This document shows, one piece after another, positions 1 through 9,199 of a stretch of DNA of 64,000 nucleotides. The notes under the pieces were generated by a model. The model was not told the origin of the DNA. It saw only the letters and a list, made by a program, of their open reading frames with translations, and did not search any database. Positions within the stretch are counted from its first letter, which is position 1. Every line of letters starts with the position of its first letter. The translations under genes and the position numbers were made by a program. Source of the stretch: Pseudomonas vancouverensis. Its GTDB lineage: Bacteria; Pseudomonadota; Gammaproteobacteria; Pseudomonadales; Pseudomonadaceae. The stretch covers positions 1 through 64,000 of the forward strand of contig NZ_RRZK01000002.1 of the NCBI RefSeq assembly GCF_004348895.1, given 5' to 3'.

Positions 1-1040
1 CAGAATCACGCACGGTGTAGGTGAACACATCCACCGCACCTGGGCCGCTGACCGAGTTGGGGTTGCTGTGGTACACAGCGTTACCGTGGGCATCGAGAGT
101 CAGGTAGCCGTAGGTGCCGTTGATCTGTGAGTTGAGCCCGCCGATGGCCGAGGTCGAGGTATCGGAACCGGCGCGCACGCCGACTACTGCCCCACCGAGA
201 GCCGGGCCGTCGGCACCGCCGATGTCGTTGTCCAGCACGTTGCCGCTGACCGTGCCGCCCTCTTGCACCGAGTCCCTGTCCGCCACGGCCTTGGGCACAT
301 CGTCGACGATGTTGACGACGATAGTGCTGGTAACCACGTTGCCCAACGAGTCGGTGGCCTGATAGGTGAAGCTTTCATGGGTAACGTTCGGGCCGTCGTT
401 ACTGTGCGGCGAGGTGCTCGGTGGCGAAGTCAGCGTGTAGGTATAAGTGCCGTTGGCGTTGATTTGAATCTGCCCGTAGGCACCGACATTGCTGCCGACC
501 AGCGCGTAGGTGATCGCGCCGACAGCGCCCGTCACCGAACCGACCAAGGTGCCGGACGCGGTTTCGCCAGTATTGTGCGGATCACTGCCGACCACGGTAC
601 CCGCCGCCAGGTCGTTGCCGTCCTTGGTCAGGTCGAGGGCTTTTTCGTAGACCGTGACATCGTTGTCGCTGACCGCCTTGAGGCAGCTGTTGTAGACGTC
701 GATAGTGATGGTGGTAGTGCTTTCATCGCCATCAGAGTCACGCACGGTGTAGGTGAAAACATCCACCGCGCCGGGGCCGCTCACTGAGTTCGGGTTGCTG
801 TGGTACACCGCATTGCCCTGGGCATCCAGAGTGAGATAACCGTAGGTGCCGTTGATCTGCGAGTTGAGGCCGCCAATGGCCGAGGTCGAGGTGTCGGAAC
901 CTGCGCGCACACCGACCACCGCGCCACTGAGTGCCGGGCCGTCAGCACCGCCGATGTCGTTGTCCAGCACGTTGCCGCTGACCGTGCCGCCTTCCTGCAC
1001 GGAAGTAGAGTCGGGGTTGGCCTTGGGCAGGTCGTCGACG
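1..1040 (-). repeat. 732-bp coding repeat in the adhesin
   Basis: The sequence at 1-310 recurs at 733-1040 with an exact 732-bp offset (244 codons) and few differences. Each copy encodes a VCBS-like Ig-fold domain, with the strands FTYTVRDSDGD, YGYLTLDA and a conserved GNVLDNDIGG segment. The array continues off the left edge. Confidence 0.85.
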
Positions 1041-3550
1041 ATGTTGACGTTGATCTGCCCGCTCGCCGAACTGCCGTCCGTGTCGGTCGCGACGACGTTG
1101 AAATTCTCGGTGATGCTGTTGGCACCATTCCCGGTCGGATGGGTTTCGTGCTCCACCAGGGTGTAGCTGTAGCTGACCACACCGGTGACCGGGTTGTAGC
1201 CGGTGATGGTCAGGGTGCTGCCCAAGGGCGTCGTCACCGATTGCGGGAAGCCCGCGGCCACGCCGTTGGTGACCACCGCTATGCCACCGACGGTCAAGGT
1301 TTGCAGGCCGTCGAGTGCAGTCACCGTGAAGGTGCCGCTTTGCGTCAGCGCGGGTGCATCAGGACTGGTGCCGTCGCTGAGGTTTTTCTCGTAGACGGTC
1401 AGTTCACCGCCACTGACATCAAGACCATTGAGGATCACCGGATCGTCGTTATTGTGGATCTGCAGCACCAGGTTCGCGGTGCTGCTGTCGCCGTCCGCAT
1501 CGGTGATGGTGTAGGTGAAGGTCTCGGTGCCATTGCCGCCGCCGTGCAAGGCTTTGAAGTCGGCGTCATTGGTGTTCAGGGTGTAGGTGTAAGTGCCGTT
1601 GGCATTCAGCACCAGGGTGCCGTAAGTGCCAGTGAAGGTACCAGGGGTGATTGGCCCGGAATTCTCGCCGACCGTTACCCGGTCCGCGCCCTGCACGTCG
1701 TTGGTCAGCACGTTACCGCTGAGGGTCAGCAGGGTTTCGGACGCGGTCGAGGCGTTGCTGTCGTCCACCCCCTTGGGCAGGTCGTCGACGATATTGACGT
1801 CCAGCGAGGCATTGGCGGTGGTGCCGTTGTCGTCAACCACGGTCACGCCAAAATGCTCGGACAGCGAGTTGGCACCGTTAGCCGTCGGATGCGCGTCATT
1901 GTGATCAAGGGTGTAGCTGTAGCTCACGACACCGGTCGCGGCGTTGAAACCGGTGATGGTCAGCGTGCTGCCCAGGGGTGTGGTGATCGATTGCGGGAAG
2001 CCGGCCGCCACCCCGTTGGTGACCACGGCGATGCCGCCGACAGTCAGGGTGGTCACGCCGTCGAGCGCAGTGATGGTGAAGGTGCCGTTCTGGGTCAGCG
2101 CGGTGGAGTCCGGTGCGCTGCCGGTGCTGAGGTTTTTCTCGTAAACGGTGAGCTCACCGCCGTTCACGTCCAGTCCGCTGATGACCACAGGATCGTCATT
2201 GTTGTGGATCTGCAGCACCAGGTTCGCCGTACTGCTGTCACCGTCCGCATCGGTGATGGTGTAGGTAAAGGTTTCGGTGCCATTGCCGCCGCCGTGCAGG
2301 GCTTTGAAGTCGGCGTCATTGGTATTGAGGGTGTAGGTGTAAGTGCCGTTGGCGTTCAACACCAGGGTGCCGTAAGTGCCGGTGAAGGTACCGGGGGTGA
2401 TTGGCCCGGAGTTTTCGCCGACCGTTACCCGGTCCGCGCCTTGCACGTCGTTGCTCAGCACGTTGCCGTTGAGGGTCAGCAGGGTTTCCGAGGCGGTAGA
2501 AGCGTTGCTGTCGTCCACGGCCTTGGGCACGTCATCGGTGATGTTGACGTCCAGCGAACCGGTGGCGCTGTCGCCATTGCTGTCGCCGGCAACCACGCTG
2601 AAATGTTCGCTGAGGCTGTTGGTGCCGTCACCGCTGGCATGGGTTTCCGAGCCGTTGAGGGTGTAGCTGTAACTCACGACACCGGTGCTGGCGTTGTACC
2701 CGGTCACGGTCAGGGTGCTGCCCAACGGCGTGGTGATCGACTGCGGGAAACCGGCGCTCACACCGCCGACCACCACGTTGATCCCGCCGACGCTCAGGTT
2801 GGTCAGCCCGTCGGGCGCGGTCACGGTGAAGGTGCCGCTCTGGGTCAGCGCCGATGGATTGGCGGACGAACCGGTGGGCAGGTTGGCTTCGTTGACGGTC
2901 AACTCGCCGCCACTCACCGACAGGCCGGTCAGGGTGACAGGATTGTTCGGGGTTTCCGGGACCACTGGAATCACCGGCGTTACCGGAGTGACTGGCGTTA
3001 CTGGGGGCACCACTGCGTCAACAGATGGCGCACCGTTGTCCGGATTCGCCGCAAAGCGCTCCTCGGGGAACTCCGGAATGCCGTTGAAACCAGCCGTAGG
3101 GAAACCGATGGTGGGATCAACCCGACCACCGACTTCTTCCAGCAGGACAAAACTATGCCCGCCACCCTGCGGCCCGCCAGGACCGGTGAAGGACGGCCCG
3201 GCGGCAGTGGCTTCGGCGGTTTGGGTCGGGTCGTCACCGGCGGCAATGGCTTTTTGCAGTTGCTCGACGTCGGTCAATTGCGCCTGAGAGGGGGTCGCCG
3301 TGTCAGCGGTATCCACATGGGGGATCTGGTCGCTGAGCATTTGCACGGTCATCTGCTGGCTGCTGCCACGCCCGAGGGTCAGTTCCTGGCCGTTTTGCAG
3401 ATGCACCGCGACTGCACCTTCAGCGCCGGTGTTCAACTGGTCGCCGGCGAACAGGCGATCGCCCTCGACCAACGCCCGGCGAGTGCCATCACTCGACACC
3501 GCAAACACCTGACCAATGACCTTGCTGACGATTCCGATGAGCGTTGCCAT
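1..3550 (-). CDS. Giant Lap/Map-type RTX adhesin, N-terminal part (3' end outside window)
   Basis: Start ATG at 3550; the frame stays open to base 1, giving the first 1183 residues. Residues 1-75 form the retention module found in LapA-type adhesins, which plugs the TolC-like pore and holds the protein at the cell surface (VIGQVFAV, VEGDRLFAGD). A TAAG motif at residues 115-118 matches the dialanine site cut by the periplasmic protease LapG. A Pro/Val/Thr linker (about residues 188-205) follows, then VCBS/T1SS-143-like domains about 244-250 residues long. The divergent neighbours encode its type I secretion system. In LapA systems c-di-GMP controls release through LapD and LapG, neither of which is in this window. 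It could be LapA or the second adhesin MapA; the location beside the guanidinobutyrase block and the lack of lapDG make MapA plausible. The secretion signal lies outside the window. Confidence 0.88.
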   Translation of the reverse strand, partial: MATLIGIVSKVIGQVFAVSSDGTRRALVEGDRLFAGDQLNTGAEGAVAVHLQNGQELTLGRGSSQQMTVQMLSDQIPHVDTADTATPSQAQLTDVEQLQKAIAAGDDPTQTAEATAAGPSFTGPGGPQGGGHSFVLLEEVGGRVDPTIGFPTAGFNGIPEFPEERFAANPDNGAPSVDAVVPPVTPVTPVTPVIPVVPETPNNPVTLTGLSVSGGELTVNEANLPTGSSANPSALTQSGTFTVTAPDGLTNLSVGGINVVVGGVSAGFPQSITTPLGSTLTVTGYNASTGVVSYSYTLNGSETHASGDGTNSLSEHFSVVAGDSNGDSATGSLDVNITDDVPKAVDDSNASTASETLLTLNGNVLSNDVQGADRVTVGENSGPITPGTFTGTYGTLVLNANGTYTYTLNTNDADFKALHGGGNGTETFTYTITDADGDSSTANLVLQIHNNDDPVVISGLDVNGGELTVYEKNLSTGSAPDSTALTQNGTFTITALDGVTTLTVGGIAVVTNGVAAGFPQSITTPLGSTLTITGFNAATGVVSYSYTLDHNDAHPTANGANSLSEHFGVTVVDDNGTTANASLDVNIVDDLPKGVDDSNASTASETLLTLSGNVLTNDVQGADRVTVGENSGPITPGTFTGTYGTLVLNANGTYTYTLNTNDADFKALHGGGNGTETFTYTITDADGDSSTANLVLQIHNNDDPVILNGLDVSGGELTVYEKNLSDGTSPDAPALTQSGTFTVTALDGLQTLTVGGIAVVTNGVAAGFPQSVTTPLGSTLTITGYNPVTGVVSYSYTLVEHETHPTGNGANSITENFNVVATDTDGSSASGQINVNIVDDLPKANPDSTSVQEGGTVSGNVLDNDIGGADGPALSGAVVGVRAGSDTSTSAIGGLNSQINGTYGYLTLDAQGNAVYHSNPNSVSGPGAVDVFTYTVRDSDGDESTTTITIDVYNSCLKAVSDNDVTVYEKALDLTKDGNDLAAGTVVGSDPHNTGETASGTLVGSVTGAVGAITYALVGSNVGAYGQIQINANGTYTYTLTSPPSTSPHSNDGPNVTHESFTYQATDSLGNVVTSTIVVNIVDDVPKAVADRDSVQEGGTVSGNVLDNDIGGADGPALGGAVVGVRAGSDTSTSAIGGLNSQINGTYGYLTLDAHGNAVYHSNPNSVSGPGAVDVFTYTVRDS
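1390..2900 (-). repeat. 750-bp coding repeat in the adhesin
   Basis: The sequence around 1400-2150 recurs with an exact 750-bp offset (for example CGTAAGTGCC at 1621 and 2371). Each unit encodes a 250-residue tandem of a T1SS-143-like module (SGGELTVYEKNLS, LGSTLTITGYN) and a VCBS-like module (ETFTYTITDADGD). A more diverged partial copy lies at 2550-2900. This type differs from the 732-bp units nearer the window edge. Confidence 0.8.
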
Positions 3551-4137
3551 GTGCACTTCCTCCGCTGCCAACTGCTGCCGGCAGCCTGTTTTGTGCGAAG
3601 AACGTGCTCATGGCTCAAACGGGTTGCTGAACGGATCGTCTACCGCGTGCCGGTTACCGGCCGTAAACCACGGCCCTGGCGACTCTCTCGTCCTTTCATT
3701 AACTCACCGGCGATGTCTGCGATTCGGAAAAAGTCCATGCAATCAACGGCATGCGCCTCCTGTTTCGCAACAACCTGCCCAGTGAGCAATGCGTAACGAT
3801 CTTGAATCACCAGTGACAAAAAACCGTCACCAAAGATCGTCGCATCCCTCCCCTCCAGCACTTCCACGCCCTATGTCGATAAGTGGATTGGAACTTTTTT
3901 CTCAAGCTCCGGTGAGCGCCCTAAAGCTCATGATTCCGGGGCTTTGCAAGTGAACAATGTGCTGGATTTGGCGGAGCGCATAAGTTTTTTTCGGCATAAA
4001 CCTTATGAGAAAAATTTCTTAGCTACGCTCCAGAATGTTCTTAGCTCTTTTGTTAAAGGCATGAAACAACTTTATTAAAAAATGTCGTCAAATAATTGGC
4101 GACTGATAAGCACCATCAGGAATCAGGGAGATGCACC
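3551..4137. promoter_or_regulatory. Divergent control region between adhesin and secretion genes
   Basis: This 587-bp gap holds the promoters for the leftward adhesin and the rightward secretion operon. Its right third (about 3880-4120) is clearly more AT-rich than the surroundings, with several A/T runs. A 75-codon GTG-start frame at 3640-3867 (minus) has no known family and may simply be adhesin leader. In Lap systems FleQ and c-di-GMP act at this position, but I could not assign a specific site. Confidence 0.5.
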
Positions 4138-5502
4138 ATGCGCCAGTTAACCCCCCTCTGCAGCGCGGTTCTTTTGGCGATGGCCTGCATGTCTCAGGCC
4201 CAGGCAATGACGCTGACCGAAGCCATCCAGAGCACCATCGCAACCCACCCCGAGCTCGCCTCGCGGGTAGACAGCCGTCTGTCGGCTGACGAGGATGTGA
4301 AGGTCGCCAAGGGTGGTTTTTACCCATCAGTCGATCTGAACGCCGCCTATGGCCGCGGCTACAGCGACAACACCAACACCCGCGCGCTCACGCCGAGCGG
4401 ACACAACACCGAAACCCTCAATTACACCCAGTCGGAATTGCGCCTGCGGCAGATGCTGTTCGACGGTTTCAACACCGCCAATGAAGTTGAACGCACCAAA
4501 GGCGTGGTCAACTCCCGCGCCTACTACGCCCAAGGCACCGCCCAGGATCTGGCCCTGCGCACCACCGAGGTCTACCTCGAAGTGCTCAAGCGCCGTGAAT
4601 TGGTGACATTGGCCAAGAACAACCTGCAAGCGCACCTGCGGGTCAACGACCAGATCGGCCTGCGCACCCAGCGCGGTATTGGCAGCAACGCCGACGCCGA
4701 CCAGTCCACAGCACGTCGGGCATTGGCGGAAAACAACCTCGATACGGCCCAGGTCGACCTGGCCGACGCCGAATCGAATTTCTACGCCGTGGTCGGGCGC
4801 CTGCCCGATGAACTCGAAGCGCCGCCATCGATTCGCGGTGAAGTGCCCACCAGCCTGCCCGAAGCTCAGCAGAGCATGGTCGAGAACAACCCGTACCTGA
4901 AGTCCGCGCAGGCGGACGTGCAATCGGCCGAGAGCCAGTATGAAGTTGCCAAGTCGCCGTTCTACCCGCGCTTCGACGCCGAGGCCGCCGTGGGTGCGAA
5001 CAACAACGTGCAGGGCGATGAAGGCCATGACAACGAATGGCGGGTCGGTGTGGTGATGAACTACAACCTGTTCCGCGGCGGCAGCGACAAGGCGCGCCTG
5101 GCGTCCGACGCGCACAAGATCAACCAGGCAATGGACATCCGTAACAATGCCCTGCGCCAGCTCAACGAAAACATTCACCTGGCCTGGAACGCCATGCTCA
5201 ACGCCAAGAAGCAAACGCCGACGGCCCGCGAGTATGCCGAAACCAGTAAACGCGTGCGCATGGCCTATCAGGACCAGTTCGGTCTCGGACAACGTACCCT
5301 GCTCGATTTGCTCGACAGTGAAAACGAGCTCTACAACGCCAACCGTCGCTACACCGAAGTGCGTTACACCGAGGAGTTCTCGATGTACCGCGTACTGGCG
5401 AACATGGGCCAGTTGCTGAGCAAGCAACGCGTAGTGCTGCCCGCTGACGCCATCGCCCAGACCGAAGTGAAGAACGAAGCGCGCTTGCCTGAACTGAAGT
5501 AG
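4138..5502 (+). CDS. TolC-family outer membrane channel of the adhesin type I secretion system (LapE/MapE-like)
   Basis: A 454-residue outer membrane efflux protein. An upstream TTG would lengthen it, but ATG 4138 has AGGGAG seven bases upstream and gives a clean signal peptide (hydrophobic core then AQA, cleaved near residue 23). The mature protein starts MTLTEAIQ, typical of the TolC/AggA group, and shows the two halves of the family, each ending in a long alpha-helical region. It should form the trimeric outer membrane duct that exports the adhesin and is later plugged by its retention module. It is first in a tight operon with the ABC and HlyD-like genes (18-bp gap to the next). Confidence 0.92.
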   Translation: MRQLTPLCSAVLLAMACMSQAQAMTLTEAIQSTIATHPELASRVDSRLSADEDVKVAKGGFYPSVDLNAAYGRGYSDNTNTRALTPSGHNTETLNYTQSELRLRQMLFDGFNTANEVERTKGVVNSRAYYAQGTAQDLALRTTEVYLEVLKRRELVTLAKNNLQAHLRVNDQIGLRTQRGIGSNADADQSTARRALAENNLDTAQVDLADAESNFYAVVGRLPDELEAPPSIRGEVPTSLPEAQQSMVENNPYLKSAQADVQSAESQYEVAKSPFYPRFDAEAAVGANNNVQGDEGHDNEWRVGVVMNYNLFRGGSDKARLASDAHKINQAMDIRNNALRQLNENIHLAWNAMLNAKKQTPTAREYAETSKRVRMAYQDQFGLGQRTLLDLLDSENELYNANRRYTEVRYTEEFSMYRVLANMGQLLSKQRVVLPADAIAQTEVKNEARLPELK

Positions 5503-5520
5503 TGCCTGGGAGCGATCAAT

Positions 5521-7680
5521 ATGACCAGCATGGAACCCGGCAACACGGGGATCGATCCACGCCTGAGCTTCGATGACCCGCTTCTGGACGGTCTGTTGAT
5601 CCTCTGCAAACTCCACGGCGCGACGGTCAGTCGCGCCAGCCTGAGTGCCGGGCTGCCAATGGCACACCAACGCCTGAGCCTGGACCTGCTGCCCCGTGCA
5701 GCGGCCCGGGCCGGTTTGCAGGCGCGCCTGCTGCGCCGCGATCTCAAGGACATCTCCCCGCTCAACCTGCCCGTACTGCTGTTGCTCAACGACGGCCGCA
5801 CGGCGGTGCTGCGCCGCTATGGCGAGGACGGCAAGGTGCTGATCCTGCCCAGCGAAGCCGACGGTGGCGAACAATGGATCAGCCCGCAGGAGCTTGCCGA
5901 ACACTACAGCGGCCAGGCCTTGTTCGCCCGGCCACGCCACGAACTGGAAGACCTGCGCTCGCCGTTGGTGCCGCGAGTGCAGGCCTGGTTTCGCGACACC
6001 CTGAAATTGTCGAAATGGCTGTACAGCGATGCCATCCTGGCCAGCCTGTTGATCAACCTGCTGGGCCTGATGGTGCCGTTGTTCGTCATGCAGACCTACG
6101 ACCGCGTGGTGCCCAACCAGGCCACTTCGACCCTGTGGGTGCTGTCGATCGGCCTGTTGATCGGCACCGGCTTCGAACTGGTGCTGCGTGTGGTGCGCGC
6201 GCACCTGCTCGACACCGCTGGCAAGAAAACCGACGTGATTCTCTCGGCCACGCTGTTCGAGCGCATTACCGGCATGTCGATGAAGGCCCGCCCTGCCACG
6301 ATCGGCGGCTTTGCCCAGAGCATTCACGACTTCCAGGGCCTGCGCGAGTTTCTCACCGCCGTCACCCTCACCAGCCTGATCGACCTGCCCTTCTGCCTGC
6401 TGATGCTGCTGGTGATCGGCCTGCTCGGCGGCTGGCTGGTGGTGATTCCGATCCTGGCGTTTCCCATCACCATCCTCTTCGCCATGATCATTCAGGCCCG
6501 CCTGCGCGACACCGTGCAGAAAAGCCTGAGCCTCGGTGCCGAACGCCAGGCGCTGCTGATCGAAACCCTCAGCGGCCTGGAAACCCTCAAGGCCTGCAGC
6601 GCTGAAAGTGAACGCCAGCACAAATGGGAAAGTACCCACGGCGCCCTCACCCGCCTCGACAGTCACGCGCGTAACCTCGCGGCGCTGGCCACCAACGGCA
6701 CATTGTTCATCCAGCAACTGTCCGGCATGGCGACCATCGTGGCCGGGGTGTACAGCATCATCGCCGGCAACCTCAGCGTGGGTGCGCTGGTGGCCAGCTA
6801 CATGCTCGGCAGTCGCGTGCTGGCGCCGCTGGGGCAAATCGCCGGCCTGATCACCCGCTACCAGCAAGCGCAACTGACCATGAAAAGCACCGACGCGCTG
6901 ATGGGCCTGCCCCAGGAGCGCGACAGCAAACAGCGTCCGCTGGAGCGCACGCAACTGCAAGGCGCGCTGGATGTTGTCGGCGTGACTTTTCACTACAACG
7001 GCCAGAGTGCGTCGGCCCTGGCCAACATCAGCTTCAGCGTCAAACCTGGCGAGCGCATCGGCATCATTGGCCGCAGCGGTTCCGGCAAAAGCACCCTGGC
7101 GCGGCTGGTCATGGGCTTTTACGAACCCGACGAAGGCCAGTTACTGCTGGACAACCTCGACCTGCGGCAACTGGACGTCGCCGACCTGCGCCATCAGATT
7201 GGTTACGTCGCCCACGACCTGCCGCTGCTGGCCGGCAGCCTGCGCGACAACCTGACCCTCGGTGCGCGCTACATCAGCGACTCGCGCATGCTCGAAGTGG
7301 CCGAACTCACCGGCGTCACTGAACTGGCTCGCCAGCATCCGCAAGGCTTCGACCGCCCCGTAGGTGAGCGCGGGCAGTTACTCTCGGGTGGTCAACGGCA
7401 GGCCGTGCTGCTGGCCCGCGCCCTGTTGCTGGACCCGCCGATCATGTTGCTCGACGAACCCACCAGCGCCATGGACAACAGCAGCGAAGACGTCCTGCGG
7501 CAGAAACTCCACGGCTGGGTCCAGGGTAAAACCGTCCTGCTGGTGACCCATCGCACCTCGATGCTCAGCCTGGTCGATCGCCTGGTGGTGCTGGATAACG
7601 GACGGATCGTTGCCGACGGTCCGAAAGAAGCGGTCATCGATGCACTGCGCAAGGGCCGCGTCGGCTCTGCGGCTGTCTAG
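5521..7680 (+). CDS. Type I secretion ABC transporter, permease/ATPase (LapB/MapB-like)
   Basis: A 719-residue inner membrane ABC exporter. Residues about 18-140 form a C39-like domain. The catalytic Cys and His positions are not conserved (GRTAVL stands where a peptidase would have its His), so it is a substrate-docking domain, as in HlyB-type RTX exporters. A membrane domain with about six helices follows (about 160-460), then the ATPase: Walker A GRSGSGKST near residue 517, LSGGQ near 621, Walker B IMLLDEP near 641, and the H-loop in LVTHRTS. Energises adhesin export across the inner membrane. It lies between the TolC-like gene and the membrane fusion protein, with short gaps to both. Confidence 0.93.
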   Translation: MTSMEPGNTGIDPRLSFDDPLLDGLLILCKLHGATVSRASLSAGLPMAHQRLSLDLLPRAAARAGLQARLLRRDLKDISPLNLPVLLLLNDGRTAVLRRYGEDGKVLILPSEADGGEQWISPQELAEHYSGQALFARPRHELEDLRSPLVPRVQAWFRDTLKLSKWLYSDAILASLLINLLGLMVPLFVMQTYDRVVPNQATSTLWVLSIGLLIGTGFELVLRVVRAHLLDTAGKKTDVILSATLFERITGMSMKARPATIGGFAQSIHDFQGLREFLTAVTLTSLIDLPFCLLMLLVIGLLGGWLVVIPILAFPITILFAMIIQARLRDTVQKSLSLGAERQALLIETLSGLETLKACSAESERQHKWESTHGALTRLDSHARNLAALATNGTLFIQQLSGMATIVAGVYSIIAGNLSVGALVASYMLGSRVLAPLGQIAGLITRYQQAQLTMKSTDALMGLPQERDSKQRPLERTQLQGALDVVGVTFHYNGQSASALANISFSVKPGERIGIIGRSGSGKSTLARLVMGFYEPDEGQLLLDNLDLRQLDVADLRHQIGYVAHDLPLLAGSLRDNLTLGARYISDSRMLEVAELTGVTELARQHPQGFDRPVGERGQLLSGGQRQAVLLARALLLDPPIMLLDEPTSAMDNSSEDVLRQKLHGWVQGKTVLLVTHRTSMLSLVDRLVVLDNGRIVADGPKEAVIDALRKGRVGSAAV

Positions 7681-7689
7681 GAGCTGCCT

Positions 7690-9054
7690 ATGTCTGCTTC
7701 ATCGGATTCCTCGAAACAGCGCGGCTACTTCGACAGTTTCAACAAAAACGTCGAAACCGAGTTCATGCCGGAAACCGCCGGCGCCGCGCTGCAGGACTCG
7801 CCGCGCTGGTCGCGGATCACTGTGTGGCTGGCGGCAGGGCTGATTGTCAGCGCGCTGGTCTGGGCCAAATTCGCCGTGCTGCAGGAAGTCACCATGGGCG
7901 AAGGCAAGGCGATTCCCTCGAGCAAGGTCCAGGTGATCCAGAACCTCGAGGGCGGCATCGTCACCGAAATCTTCGTGCGCGAAGGACAAATGGTGAACAA
8001 AGGCGACACCCTATTGCGCCTCGATGACACCCGCTACCTGTCGAACAAGGGCGAAAGCGAAGCAGATCGTTATGCCCTGACCGCTCAGGTCGAACGGCTG
8101 TCTGCCGAAGCCGAAGGTCGCCCATTCAAGCTGTCAGAAGAAGTGATTGCCAAAGCGCCGCAAGTGGCCGAAGACGAGCGCTCGCTGTACGACCAGCGCC
8201 AACGTCGCCTGGCCAGTGAACAACGCACCTTGAGCGAACAACTTCGGCAAAAAACCCAGGAACTGGCGGAGTTTCGCTCGAAACAGGGGCAATACAGCTC
8301 CAGCCTGGCGCTATTGCAACAAGAGATGAACATGTCGACGCCGCTGGTGGGCACCGGCGCGGTGTCGCCGGTGGAAATCCTCCGGCTCAAGCGCAGTGCC
8401 GTGGAGATCCGCGGCTCTTTGGACGCCACCACCCTGGCAATTCCCCGGGCTGAATCGGCGATCAACGAGATCAAGAGCAAGATCGACGAGTCCGAACAGA
8501 CCTTTCGCTCGGACGCGGCAAAGGAACTCAATGAGAAACGCACCGACCTGTCGAAAATAACGGCTTCGAGCATTGCCATCGATGACCGCGTGACTCGCAC
8601 CACGGTGGTGTCACCGGTCCACGGCATCATCAAGGTGCTCAAGGTCAACACCATTGGCGGCGTGGTCCAGCCGGGCAGCGACATGGTGGAAATCGTCCCG
8701 CTGGAAGACAATCTGCTGATCGAAGCCAAGGTCCGGCCACAGGATGTGGCGTTCCTGCACCCGGGCCAGAAAGCCATGGTCAAGTTCAGCGCCTACGACT
8801 ACACGATCTACGGTGGCTTGAGCGCGAAGCTGGAGCTGATCGGGGCTGACACCATCACCGATGACAAGGGCAACAGCTTCTATCTGATCCAGGTACGCAC
8901 GGACAAAAACCACTTGGGCGGGGATGTGAAACCATTGCTGATCATTCCGGGGATGGTGGCCACGGTAGACATCATTACCGGAGAGAAGACGGTGCTTGAT
9001 TACTTGCTCAAGCCGGTGTTGAAGGCAAGGACCGAGGCGATGCGCGAAAGGTAG
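7690..9054 (+). CDS. Type I secretion membrane fusion protein, HlyD family (LapC/MapC-like)
   Basis: A 454-residue periplasmic adaptor linking the ABC transporter to the TolC-like channel. It has a cytoplasmic N-terminus, one transmembrane helix (about residues 43-60), a biotinyl-lipoyl-like half (VIQNLEGGIVTEIFVREGQ), a long Gln/Glu-rich coiled-coil hairpin (about 130-300), the returning lipoyl half (VVSPVHGIIKVLKV) and a beta-barrel end. The ATG follows GGAG by six bases, 9 bp after the ABC stop codon, so it is translated from the same transcript. Last gene of the operon. No lapD or lapG follows, unlike the canonical lap locus. Confidence 0.93.
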   Translation: MSASSDSSKQRGYFDSFNKNVETEFMPETAGAALQDSPRWSRITVWLAAGLIVSALVWAKFAVLQEVTMGEGKAIPSSKVQVIQNLEGGIVTEIFVREGQMVNKGDTLLRLDDTRYLSNKGESEADRYALTAQVERLSAEAEGRPFKLSEEVIAKAPQVAEDERSLYDQRQRRLASEQRTLSEQLRQKTQELAEFRSKQGQYSSSLALLQQEMNMSTPLVGTGAVSPVEILRLKRSAVEIRGSLDATTLAIPRAESAINEIKSKIDESEQTFRSDAAKELNEKRTDLSKITASSIAIDDRVTRTTVVSPVHGIIKVLKVNTIGGVVQPGSDMVEIVPLEDNLLIEAKVRPQDVAFLHPGQKAMVKFSAYDYTIYGGLSAKLELIGADTITDDKGNSFYLIQVRTDKNHLGGDVKPLLIIPGMVATVDIITGEKTVLDYLLKPVLKARTEAMRER

Positions 9055-9087
9055 CCCTGAACAGCATTCTGCAGATGACTTCCTGCC

Positions 9088-9184
9088 GCCATCGAAAGCA
9101 AGCTCGCTCCCACAGGTTCACTGTCGTTCGCAAAAACCACCTACGACACGGACACCGTGGGAGCGAGCTTGCTCGCGATGGGGC
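9088..9184. repeat. REP doublet (REPIN)
   Basis: Two inverted REP copies (AAGCAAGCTCGCTCCCACAG and its inverse GTGGGAGCGAGCTTGCTCGC) flank about 40 bp. It lies at the convergent end of the secretion operon and the DTW-domain gene and may act as a transcript end structure. Confidence 0.8.
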
Positions 9185-9199
9185 CATCAAAACCAGCCA

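Noticed and set aside
800..3796. 998-codon plus-strand open frame across the adhesin
   Set aside because: The minus frame encodes the retention module and VCBS-type repeats. The plus frame is repetitive only because the gene beneath it is.
3640..3867. 75-codon frame in the adhesin/secretion gap
   Set aside because: GTG start without a good Shine-Dalgarno, no recognised domain and basic random-like end. Treated as adhesin leader, though translation cannot be excluded.
4327..6993. 888-codon minus-strand open frame across the TolC-like and ABC genes
   Set aside because: It spans two well-supported genes on the other strand and shows no domain; composition is shadow-like.
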